A stretch of 5,778 bases of DNA from Deltaproteobacteria bacterium (GCA_019309245.1 JAFDGP010000173.1:1-5778), one strand, 5' to 3'; positions 1 to 5,549 are shown, numbered from the stretch's first letter. Made by a program: numbers and translations. The notes: a model not told the origin generated them from the sequence alone.

Positions 1-210
1 GGCATGTGGCCGAAGGATGTTCCCACCGGGTCATGGATTGATTGCCTGGAGGCCATCGAAAAGCGGGTCGTTTCATTGAAAAGGATGTTGAATGATAGGT
101 TACAGGAAAACCAATTTAAGGAAAAGCTGCTGAATCATGAGCTGCGAAACAAGTTTGATGACATATGGCGTTATGCCGGAAACGCCTTGAAAGACTTAGA
201 TCGACAGTAG
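1..210 (+). CDS. C-terminal part of an unrecognised protein (5' truncated by the window)
   Basis: The frame is open from the first base and ends with TAG at 208-210. It contains an ATG at 4-6, but only three bases lie upstream, so a ribosome binding site cannot be judged and the true start is probably outside the window. The 68 visible residues are rich in charged residues and Leu/Asn (residues about 15-65) and look helical, possibly coiled-coil, with one cysteine and no membrane segment. I do not recognise a family. The following gene starts 157 bases downstream in another frame, so a functional link to the regulator is not shown. It could equally be a small complete protein starting at base 4. 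Confidence that it is coding is moderate, resting on its length and helix-like composition only. Confidence 0.5.
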   Translation, partial: GMWPKDVPTGSWIDCLEAIEKRVVSLKRMLNDRLQENQFKEKLLNHELRNKFDDIWRYAGNALKDLDRQ

Positions 211-250
211 CTCTCGGCAAAGTTTCCGCTTTTCCACACGAGAGCGCTTA

Positions 251-269
251 CCGCGTGAATCATACGCGG
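251..269. promoter_or_regulatory. Perfect 6-bp dyad (CCGCGT-N7-ACGCGG) upstream of the regulator gene
   Basis: CCGCGT at 251-256 and ACGCGG at 264-269 are exact inverted repeats around a 7-base spacer. They lie about 100 bases before the GAF-ANTAR start. No U-tract follows, so this is not an intrinsic terminator. It could be a protein-binding operator or a small mRNA hairpin. No clear -35/-10 pair could be assigned in 211-367, so the promoter of the regulator remains unlocated. A weaker flanking pair, CTCTCG (211-216) and CGAGAG (239-244), is also present. Confidence 0.3.
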
Positions 270-346
270 GTGATACACGATCCGCTTGGAATTCAGATCC
301 GCCCTGAGGCGTAACCGCGGGCCAGCCCTACAGAGACGACACCCGC

Positions 347-358
347 TCACGCTCGTGA
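347..358. promoter_or_regulatory. Short dyad TCACG-CT-CGTGA just before the regulator start codon
   Basis: The arms TCACG (347-351) and CGTGA (354-358) are perfectly complementary with a two-base centre and end 9 bases before the ATG at 368. The dyad occupies the place where a Shine-Dalgarno sequence would normally be, and no purine-rich SD is visible there. It could be an operator half-site pair or chance; five-base arms are weak evidence. Confidence 0.2.
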
Positions 359-367
359 ATAATCCGA

Positions 368-1063
368 ATGCCGAACGAAGCCAGTTTTCAGGAACACATC
401 ACCGCCCTGACCAAAATCAGCAACGCCATCACGTCGGACCGTTACATAGAAGACATTCTTCGCCTGGTCGTTGCGGTTACCGCCGAGACCATGCGCTCTA
501 AGATCTGTGCACTCTGGCTTCTGAACCATGACGGCACCACCTTGAAGCTCCGGGCCACCCAGAGTATCAGCAAAGACTATCTGCGGGAACGGTCCCTGTC
601 GATCGGGGAGGGTGTTGTCGGCCAGGTGGCCTTGACCAAGCGGTCGAAAACGGTCATCAATGTGCTGGAAGACCCGAACTATAAGGAAAAGGAGCTCGCC
701 AGAAAAGAAGGCCTGGTGTCCATGCTCAGCATTCCCATGGTCGTCAAAGAAAGGCTGATCGGGGTCATCAACTGCTATACGTCTTACCCCCACGAGTTTA
801 CAGAAACGGAAAAGAATGTGTTGACCACCGTGGCCAACGCCGCGGCCGTGGCCATCGAAAACACTGAATTGATGGTCAAATCCAAAGTGATACAAGAGGA
901 GCTGGAATCGCGAAAGCTCATTGAACGGGCCAAAGAAATCTTGATGGCACGCCGGGGAATATCGGGGGCAGACGCGTATCGATGGATTCAGAAACGAAGC
1001 ATGGATGCGCGTAAGTCTATGCGTGAAATTGCAGAGGCCGTTCTGTTGACCGAAGAGAATTAG
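368..1063 (+). CDS. GAF-ANTAR transcription antitermination regulator
   Basis: This 231-residue protein has a GAF sensor domain at about residues 24-166, with a typical hydrophobic core and the SIGEGVVGQV-type turn near 78-87. A helical linker leads to an ANTAR domain at about 172-226. The ANTAR signature is clear: a Glu/Leu/Arg-rich helix, then IERAKEILMARRG (185-197), an Ala-Tyr pair (203-204), and a final helix containing MREIAEAV (218-225). ANTAR domains bind RNA and prevent transcription termination. GAF domains bind small molecules, cofactors or metal clusters; two Cys (47 and 136) are the only cysteines, and the ligand is unknown. There is no receiver domain, so sensing is probably direct, or through phosphorylation of an atypical kind. 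The likely target is the leader at 1141-1260 immediately downstream. The start at 368 is forced: an in-frame TGA lies at 356-358 with only ATA, ATC and CGA between. No good SD precedes it, suggesting weak translation. Very confident in the domains; the target is inferred. Confidence 0.93.
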   Translation: MPNEASFQEHITALTKISNAITSDRYIEDILRLVVAVTAETMRSKICALWLLNHDGTTLKLRATQSISKDYLRERSLSIGEGVVGQVALTKRSKTVINVLEDPNYKEKELARKEGLVSMLSIPMVVKERLIGVINCYTSYPHEFTETEKNVLTTVANAAAVAIENTELMVKSKVIQEELESRKLIERAKEILMARRGISGADAYRWIQKRSMDARKSMREIAEAVLLTEEN

Positions 1064-1110
1064 GGCCACTTTATTTCAAGGAAGCAGTTTCAGTATGGCT
1101 AAAAAACCAC

Positions 1111-1140
1111 TTGACATTTTGCCCGTGTTTTTCTTATAGA
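1111..1140 (+). promoter_or_regulatory. Sigma70-type promoter of the redox operon
   Basis: A perfect -35 hexamer TTGACA (1111-1116) is followed after 18 bases by TATAGA (1135-1140), or after 17 by TTATAG. Transcription would begin near 1147. That gives a leader of about 136 bases before the ATG at 1283, which contains the hexaloop hairpins and terminator. The promoter lies after the stop of the regulator gene, so the redox operon can be transcribed independently of it. Confidence 0.75.
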
Positions 1141-1175
1141 AAGAGCTAACACAGGGTGTTCGTATTTGCATTTGG

Positions 1176-1209
1176 CGCCCGGGGAATACAACGGGGTAGT
1201 CGCCGGGCG
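1176..1209 (+). promoter_or_regulatory. ANTAR-binding hairpin P1, hexaloop AACGGG
   Basis: Bases 1176-1189 pair with 1196-1209: 12 of 14 positions are Watson-Crick, with A1186-G1199 and G1183-G1202 as mismatches. The loop is the hexanucleotide AACGGG (1190-1195), with A at position 1 and G at position 4, the hallmark of the RNA elements bound by ANTAR proteins such as EutV and NasR. The basal seven pairs (CGCCCGG with CCGGGCG) are perfect, so this is a very stable structure. It precedes a second hexaloop and a terminator in the order expected for the family. Confidence 0.8.
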
Positions 1210-1211
1210 GA

Positions 1212-1223
1212 GACAATGAAGTC
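1212..1223 (+). promoter_or_regulatory. ANTAR-binding hairpin P2, hexaloop AAUGAA, overlapping the terminator
   Basis: GAC (1212-1214) pairs with GUC (1221-1223) around the hexaloop AAUGAA (1215-1220), again with A at position 1 and G at position 4. Its 3' strand (1221-1223) is the foot of the terminator's 5' strand, so P2 and the complete terminator cannot form together. This is the arrangement known for ANTAR-regulated leaders. The stem is only three pairs before an A-C mismatch, so it may need the bound protein to be stable; that is the weakest part of the assignment. Confidence 0.65.
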
Positions 1224-1260
1224 CAATCTCCCTTAGAGGGGAGTTGGGCCTTTTTTATTT
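1221..1260 (+). terminator. Intrinsic terminator in the operon leader (attenuator)
   Basis: GUCCAA (1221-1226), a bulged U (1227) and CUCCC (1228-1232) pair with GGGAG (1239-1243) and UUGGGC (1244-1249). This gives 11 pairs (one U-G) around the six-base loop UUAGAG. The stem is followed by six T at 1251-1256 and then ATTT, an excellent U-tract. It lies between the promoter and the ribosome binding site of the first structural gene, so it would stop transcription by default unless the P2 hairpin, stabilised by the ANTAR protein, captures its foot. Confidence 0.88.
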
Positions 1261-1282
1261 GGAAGGGAAGGAGGAATAGACC

Positions 1283-2848
1283 ATGAGCTTCAGCAAACCA
1301 AACCGTAGTGCGGCAACCGTCACTTCGACAAGAGTTGCCCCCGCACCTGTATCCGGAATCTGCGTCACTTGCCTGGATGGATGTGAAGGGCCATGCGAGA
1401 TAGGACGCTCCGCCCTGAAGGGACGGGAGATGATCTATCCGCAGCCGTTCGGAAAGACCACATCCGGATCCGAGAAGGACTATCCCATTGATTTCTCGCA
1501 CTTCAACATTCAGGGGACCTGCGTTGGAGCGGTCGGGGTGGATCCCGACCCGGACGTGGCCACCTTTCCGGCTGTGGATTGTTCCACGGCAGTAGGTGCG
1601 GATGGCGGCATCAAGCTGGATTTTCCCGTGTTCACGGGTGCTGTCGGATCCACAGACATCGCCCGGATAAACTGGGAAGATATGGCCGTCGGGGCGGCCA
1701 TTTCAGGCGTCATTGTAGTGGCAGGTGAGAATATTTGCGGCATGGATCCGCAGGCCGAGTTCAGCAACGGAAAAATCGTCAAGTCCCCGGAAATGGAACG
1801 CAGGATTGATGCCTTTAAGCGCTGGTATGACGGAAAAGGCGGCGTGATCGTCCAGGCGAATGTCGAGGACACAAAACTCGGGGTCCCTGAATACGTTATC
1901 GAAAAGCTCGGCATCGAGATTTTCGAACTCAAATGGGGCCAAGGGGCGAAGGATATCGGGGGAGAGGTCAAACTCCCGAGCCTGGAAAGAGCGATGCAAC
2001 TCAAGCAACGGGGCTACATCGTGTTGCCAGACCCGACAAACCCCGCCGCTCAGGCCGCCTTCAAGGCCGGGGGCATTTCCGAGTTTGAGAGACACTCGCG
2101 ACTCGGGATGGTCACCGAAGAATCTTTCCACAAGGCCGTGGAACATCTCCGCAGCGCGGGCGCAAAATATGTTACTCTCAAGACGGGCGCTTATCGGCCC
2201 GCAGACTTGGCCCGTGCCATCAAGTACTCTTCAGATGCCAAGATCGACTTGCTCACCATTGACGGCGCAGGGGGCGGCACCGGCATGAGTCCATGGCGCA
2301 TGATGAACGAATGGGGCATTCCCACGGTGGAATTGGAATGCCTGACTTACCAGATGTGTGAACGGCTTCATGCAAAAGGGGCTTATATCCCGCCCATCGC
2401 GATTGCCGGAGGACTTTCCCTGGAGGATCATATTTTTAAAGCCCTGGCGCTCGGAGCGCCCTATGTCAAGGCGATATGCCTGGGCAGGGCCATGATGACC
2501 GCGGCCATGGTTGGAAAAACCCACGGAAAATTGATGGCCGAAAAGATGGAGCTTGAAGGCGAAGATCCGGAAACCGGATACCTGACACTGTTCGCGGTGG
2601 GGGCTGAGTTGAAAGAGAGGTTCGGAAAAGACTTTGCCAAGCTGCCGGCGGGCGCGATCGGCATGTACTCCTATATTGATCGCATGCGCCAAGGACTGCA
2701 ACAGTTTATGGCCGGAGAGAGAAAATTCGCGCTTAAATATATCGATCGAAACGACCTGGTCGCCCTGACCAGAGAGGCTGCCGAGATTTCCGGAATCCCC
2801 TATGTAATGGACTCCGACAAGGACGAAGTCGAAAAGATCTTGGGATAG
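1283..2848 (+). CDS. FMN-binding glutamate-synthase-domain protein (GltB-like, archaeal-type size)
   Basis: This 521-residue protein carries the central FMN/2-oxoglutarate-type TIM barrel of glutamate synthase (Glu_synthase family). Landmarks are the glycine-rich segment at 327-337 (DGAGGGTGMSP) and the phosphate-binding part at 374-379 (IAGGLS) followed by ALGAPYV and the CLGRAMM segment starting at Cys399. It lacks the amidotransferase domain of bacterial GltB. It also lacks the Cys-rich loop that holds the 3Fe-4S cluster in true glutamate synthases: after Cys399 no further cysteine occurs where that motif would be. Instead the N-terminus has C27-x2-C30-x3-C34-x3-C38, a likely iron-sulfur site. 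Its GPC-I ending resembles the N-terminal motifs of CO dehydrogenase and hybrid cluster proteins. A strong SD, AAGGAGG (1268-1274), stands 8 bases before the ATG. It is the first gene after the attenuator and is followed 61 bases later by a ferredoxin gene. Glutamate synthesis is therefore doubtful; a flavin electron-transfer role fits the neighbours better. Family assignment is sure, reaction unknown. Confidence 0.88.
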   Translation: MSFSKPNRSAATVTSTRVAPAPVSGICVTCLDGCEGPCEIGRSALKGREMIYPQPFGKTTSGSEKDYPIDFSHFNIQGTCVGAVGVDPDPDVATFPAVDCSTAVGADGGIKLDFPVFTGAVGSTDIARINWEDMAVGAAISGVIVVAGENICGMDPQAEFSNGKIVKSPEMERRIDAFKRWYDGKGGVIVQANVEDTKLGVPEYVIEKLGIEIFELKWGQGAKDIGGEVKLPSLERAMQLKQRGYIVLPDPTNPAAQAAFKAGGISEFERHSRLGMVTEESFHKAVEHLRSAGAKYVTLKTGAYRPADLARAIKYSSDAKIDLLTIDGAGGGTGMSPWRMMNEWGIPTVELECLTYQMCERLHAKGAYIPPIAIAGGLSLEDHIFKALALGAPYVKAICLGRAMMTAAMVGKTHGKLMAEKMELEGEDPETGYLTLFAVGAELKERFGKDFAKLPAGAIGMYSYIDRMRQGLQQFMAGERKFALKYIDRNDLVALTREAAEISGIPYVMDSDKDEVEKILG

Positions 2849-2856
2849 CAACCTCT

Positions 2857-2892
2857 TGGCTCGGCCGCCTTCTGCACCAAACAGGCCGGCCA
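2857..2892 (+). other. GC-rich intergenic hairpin between the FMN protein and the ferredoxin
   Basis: TGGC (2857-2860) and CGGCC (2862-2866), with a bulged T between them, pair with GGCCG (2884-2888) and GCCA (2889-2892), leaving a 17-base loop. It ends three bases before the SD AAAGGAG (2896-2902). There is no U-tract, so it is not a terminator. It may protect or separate mRNA segments, or affect ribosome access. Confidence 0.5.
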
Positions 2893-2909
2893 GTGAAAGG
2901 AGAAAAGAA

Positions 2910-3116
2910 ATGCTGAACGTAATCTGCAGACATAATTGCAAGGACTGCTATGCGATGCGGGTGTGCGCCGTTCACGCCATCAAGGACCAGCAGGGATCCA
3001 TTTATGTTGAAACCGATGAATGCATCGGCTGCACCTGTTGCAAGACGGCTTGCATTGATTTCGGTTACAAGGCTCTGGAAGACAAAACCGCTGAATGGTT
3101 GAAAGGGGCTGCGTAG
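2910..3116 (+). CDS. Small ferredoxin-like protein, probably two 4Fe-4S clusters
   Basis: The product is 68 residues with nine cysteines. The second half has a classical C38-x2-C41-x2-C44-x3-C48 motif. The first half is unusual: C6-x3-C10-x2-C13-x5-C19, the last followed by AVHAI where CPVxAI is usual. Neither final cysteine is followed by the customary proline. The layout still supports two cubane clusters in a compact cytoplasmic electron carrier, with C19 and C48 swapped between clusters as in bacterial ferredoxins. The start at 2910 is chosen because SD AAAGGAG (2896-2902) stands 7 bases upstream; a TTG 54 bases earlier in frame would add a low-complexity tail and cover the intergenic hairpin. 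Archaeal-type glutamate synthases carry such a ferredoxin domain fused to the FMN domain, so this may be the separated partner of the preceding protein, or a carrier for the AOR subunit that follows. Confidence 0.85.
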   Translation: MLNVICRHNCKDCYAMRVCAVHAIKDQQGSIYVETDECIGCTCCKTACIDFGYKALEDKTAEWLKGAA

Positions 3117-3124
3117 GCACGTCA

Positions 3125-3159
3125 TCCGGCCCTGTCCGGCTGAAAGGAACAGGGCCGGA
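3125..3159 (+). other. Perfect 11-bp inverted repeat between the ferredoxin and AOR genes
   Basis: TCCGGCCCTGT (3125-3135) and ACAGGGCCGGA (3149-3159) are exact inverted repeats with a 13-base loop, which can be shortened by a further CC/GG pair. The hairpin begins 8 bases after the ferredoxin stop and ends 16 bases before the AOR SD. The following bases (AGGCACAACCCC) hold no U-tract, so it is not a standard intrinsic terminator. A role in mRNA processing or in uneven expression of the ferredoxin and AOR genes is possible. Confidence 0.6.
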
Positions 3160-3187
3160 AGGCACAACCCCACCGGAGAATGGTTCG

Positions 3188-5032
3188 ATGTATGGTCACA
3201 CCGGTCGCTGTCTCAGGGTCAACCTGAGCCGAAATGACTATCAAATAGAGACCCTGCCGCAGGAGCTCATGGAGCAATACCTGGGCGGGCGGGGACTGGG
3301 AGTCAAAGTCCTTTTCGATGAGATTGATCCGCGGCTTGATCCCCTGTCGGAAGACAACAAATTGATCTTCGCCTCAGGACCGCTGGTGGGCACGGGTGCG
3401 GTCACGGGCGCATCGTGCAACGTGGTCACCAAGAGCGCGCTTTCGCAGACCATCGCCAGTGCCAAGCTGCGCGGGCATTTCGGTGCGGAGCTCAAGTTCG
3501 CGGGCTTCGACATGATCATCGTCGAAGGCAAGGCCGAACGCCCAGTCATTTTATCCATTGCCGACGACAAGATCGCCATCCAGCCCTCCCTGGAATACTG
3601 GGGCCGGACCACGTCAGAAACTGAAGCCATGTTCAGGGCCGCCCTGGCCGATAAATGGGCCGGGAGAGAAACCTATCTCGTTTCGATCGGGCCCGCCGGG
3701 GAAAACTTGGCCGCCGTGGCCAATGTGGTCACCGACGGATTCCTGGCAGTGGGCGGTGCCGGGATCGGTGCGGTTATGGGATCGAAGAACCTGAAGGCTA
3801 TCGCGGTCAAGGGAAACCGTTCAGTCCTGGTAGCCGACACAAGCCGGTTCGTTCAGGTAATCACAACGATCATCAACAAGCTCAACAGTGCGCCGCTGAC
3901 TTCTCAGTCCATGTCTGTGTGGGGTTCCGCTTTTCTCGTGCGCCTTTGCTATGAAAAGGGCGCCGTCCCGTTCAAAAACTTTCAGACCACATCGTTTGAA
4001 GGGTTAAGGCATGTGGGCACCGAAGCCCTGGCCAGCGCCTTTCCCCTGAGGAGCCGAGGGTGTTTTTCCTGCCCAATCGCATGCATCAAAAAAAGCGATG
4101 TGCAAGACTCCCGTTTTAAGGGAAAGGGAATGGCGCCGACCTATCTTGCGATCGGGGCACTTGGTCTCAACTGCGGCATCACCGATCTGACCACCGTGGG
4201 CATGGCGAACATCATCTGCGCAGAAATGGGGCTGGATCCCATTGCGGCAGGAGGCGCTGTTGCAACGGTGATGGAACTGGCTGAAAAGGGCCTGGTGTCC
4301 AAAGAGGCTTTGAAAATCGACATGCGCTTCGGGGAAACCGACCATCTTGTGACAGCACTTACCCTGATGGCCACCAAGAAGGGGCACGTGAGAAGAATCG
4401 GGCGCGGAGCAAAGGCGCTTGCCGAAGAATTCGGCGCCCCGGAGTTGTTTATGGGAGTCAAAGGGATCTCCATGGCGCCCTTTGATCCTCGCGCCCTTCA
4501 GGGTATGGGGCTTCATTTTGCAACATCCAACTGCGGTCCACACCATCTGTATGCATACACCTTTATCGACGAATTGCTTAATGTGCACGAGCCTGTCGAC
4601 CCGGCCACTACGGAAGGAAAGCCGGCTCTGGTGAAAACCTACCAGGACACGACGGCAGTGACAGACTCCCTGGGACTGTGCAACTGGCCCTTGATGGGAT
4701 TGAAATTCAAGAATTTCGTCCCAATGGTAAACAGTTGCCTTGGCACCCGCCTGGCGGCGGACGATCTGCTTCTCATCGGGGAACGCATTTGGAATCTGGA
4801 AAGATTATTCAACCAAACAGCCGGCCTTGGCGTTTCGGACGATATTTTGCCCGGCCGCTTCATCGACGAGCCCCTGCCGGCTGGACCCGCACAGGGACAG
4901 GTCGCCGGAATCAAAGAAATGTTGCCGGAATATTACCGCCTCCGCGGATGGGACGAATCAGGCACGCCACCCCGCGACAGGTTGCAGGCCCTGGGAATAG
5001 AGGATAGCACAAATGGCCAGGATCAAGATTGA
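3188..5032 (+). CDS. Aldehyde:ferredoxin oxidoreductase family tungsten/molybdenum enzyme, catalytic subunit
   Basis: The 614-residue protein has the whole AOR fold in order: N-terminus MYGHTGRCLRVNL, GGRGLG (33-38), the pterin-binding N-terminal domain to about 210, then the two helical domains. Ligands for one 4Fe-4S cluster are C292-x2-C295-x3-C299 plus C498. The pterin motif DSLGLC (493-498) is intact. These positions run four residues later than C288, C291, C295 and C494 of the Pyrococcus furiosus enzyme (from memory). His452-His453 lie where the family has its active-site His. The acidic residue usually found in the PEYET-like segment is absent: here it reads PTYLA (317-321), and there is no Asp or Glu from 308 to 332. 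The substrate is therefore uncertain; BamB-type and aliphatic AORs are both possible relatives. The start at 3188 matches the family N-terminus and has GGAG 9 bases upstream; an in-frame ATG at 3095 lies inside the ferredoxin gene and is rejected. It overlaps the next gene by 20 bases. Confidence 0.95.
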   Translation: MYGHTGRCLRVNLSRNDYQIETLPQELMEQYLGGRGLGVKVLFDEIDPRLDPLSEDNKLIFASGPLVGTGAVTGASCNVVTKSALSQTIASAKLRGHFGAELKFAGFDMIIVEGKAERPVILSIADDKIAIQPSLEYWGRTTSETEAMFRAALADKWAGRETYLVSIGPAGENLAAVANVVTDGFLAVGGAGIGAVMGSKNLKAIAVKGNRSVLVADTSRFVQVITTIINKLNSAPLTSQSMSVWGSAFLVRLCYEKGAVPFKNFQTTSFEGLRHVGTEALASAFPLRSRGCFSCPIACIKKSDVQDSRFKGKGMAPTYLAIGALGLNCGITDLTTVGMANIICAEMGLDPIAAGGAVATVMELAEKGLVSKEALKIDMRFGETDHLVTALTLMATKKGHVRRIGRGAKALAEEFGAPELFMGVKGISMAPFDPRALQGMGLHFATSNCGPHHLYAYTFIDELLNVHEPVDPATTEGKPALVKTYQDTTAVTDSLGLCNWPLMGLKFKNFVPMVNSCLGTRLAADDLLLIGERIWNLERLFNQTAGLGVSDDILPGRFIDEPLPAGPAQGQVAGIKEMLPEYYRLRGWDESGTPPRDRLQALGIEDSTNGQDQD

Positions 5033-5387
5033 TCATTCTCGATGCACCGGCTGTAGACACTGCGAAATCGCCTGCAGCCTGAACCATGTGGCCGGCACCG
5101 CCAACCCGAGAAGGGCGAGAATCCGCGTGTTCAAGGAAGGAAGCACCTATTTTCCCACGATCGCCGGTCCGTTCGTGGATGCAGCCTGTACCTCCAAAAT
5201 TGATGTAGTCCTTGGCGATCAGACCTATAATATGTGCCTGGTTTGCCGGGCTTCTTGTCCGGAAAAACCGTTTTTTATCGAGGCTGAGACCGGTTTCCCC
5301 TTGAAATGTGATTTCTGTGGTATCCCACCCAGCCCATCCTGCGTCAGGTGGTGCAATTCAGGCGCTCTGGAGTTAATCGAAGACTGA
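5013..5387 (+). CDS. Iron-sulfur (polyferredoxin-type) small subunit of the AOR enzyme, 12 cysteines
   Basis: This 124-residue protein begins with C11-x2-C14-x2-C17-x3-C21, has C59 in the middle, then C75-x2-C78-x3-C82 and C99-x2-C102-x7-C110-x3-C114. Twelve cysteines suffice for three 4Fe-4S clusters. The pattern is that of the HycB/DmsB-like electron-transfer subunits that accompany AOR-family enzymes, including the BamC type, but with a shortened and degenerate middle: C59 stands alone where a full CxxC motif is usual. The start ATG at 5013 has GAGGA (5000-5004) 8 bases upstream, and the gene overlaps the end of the AOR gene by 20 bases. Translational coupling and an obligate partnership are therefore likely. 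No signal peptide is seen, so it is cytoplasmic. Confidence 0.87.
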   Translation: MARIKIDHSRCTGCRHCEIACSLNHVAGTANPRRARIRVFKEGSTYFPTIAGPFVDAACTSKIDVVLGDQTYNMCLVCRASCPEKPFFIEAETGFPLKCDFCGIPPSPSCVRWCNSGALELIED

Positions 5388-5405
5388 TACAGGATGTGTT
5401 TTCCC

Positions 5406-5430
5406 TAATGTTGCAAAAACAACATGGCCG
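5406..5430 (+). repeat. Left inverted-repeat arm of the MITE-like element
   Basis: The arm contains the internal dyad ATGTTG-CAAAAA-CAACAT (5408-5425) followed by GGCCG (5426-5430). It pairs with the right arm at 24 of 25 positions. Confidence 0.75.
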
Positions 5431-5524
5431 ACAGTCCTCAAAAGCAATATTTAACCGTCATTGCGGTGAGTTTGAGCATTTTGCTGGAGTTCACCGTAAG
5501 TGGTATCCAAAAAACTATAAAAGA

Positions 5525-5549
5525 CGGCCATGTTGTTTATGCAACATTA
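5525..5549 (-). repeat. Right inverted-repeat arm of the MITE-like element
   Basis: The arm begins CGGCC (5525-5529), then the dyad ATGTTG-TTTATG-CAACAT (5530-5547), and ends with the border TA (5548-5549). It differs from the left arm only at A5539. Confidence 0.75.

Larger units (their letters stand above)
5406..5549. mobile_element. MITE-like non-coding element with about 25-bp inverted ends and TA at both borders
   Basis: Bases 5406-5430 and 5525-5549 are inverted repeats matching at 24 of 25 positions (mismatch A5416/A5539). The ends begin TAATGTTGCA, so a TA dinucleotide stands at each border, as for elements moved by IS630/Tc1-mariner-type transposases, which duplicate TA. Each end also holds its own dyad: ATGTTG-N6-CAACAT at 5408-5425 and 5530-5547. 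The interior has further dyads (GCAAT 5444-5448 with ATTGC 5460-5464; CGGTGA 5464-5469 with TCACCG 5491-5496) and no credible gene. It is visibly more AT-rich than the genes around it. It splits an otherwise tight operon between the iron-sulfur subunit and the HdrA-like gene. Without it the gap would be about 60 bases. The alternative is a native regulatory stem-loop rather than a transposed element. Confidence 0.6.

Noticed and set aside
347..1069. A 240-residue open frame on the - strand opposite the regulator gene
   Set aside because: The + strand product has unmistakable GAF and ANTAR domains; the antisense product has no recognisable family and is Gly/His/Phe-rich, as expected for a shadow frame.
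1095..1139. A 14-codon reading frame (ATG GCT AAA ... TAG) with an SD-like AAGGAAG upstream, as a possible leader peptide
   Set aside because: It lies across the -35/-10 promoter elements and ends before the predicted transcription start, so it would not be on the operon leader RNA. Probably chance.
1231..1244. An alternative hexaloop AGAGGG (1235-1240) inside the terminator as an ANTAR P2 candidate
   Set aside because: It fits A1/G4 but its stem has only one C-G, one U-A and one U-G pair. The AAUGAA hairpin at 1212-1223 is better placed and overlaps the terminator foot as expected.
2231..2941. A 236-residue open frame on the - strand opposite the GltB-like gene
   Set aside because: Shadow of a real gene with clear FMN-domain motifs; no known family resemblance in the antisense product.
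3095..3187. Longer AOR start at the ATG inside the ferredoxin gene
   Set aside because: The extra 31 residues have no family similarity, read through the intergenic hairpin and overlap the ferredoxin gene, while the ATG at 3188 gives the typical MYGHTG N-terminus with an SD.
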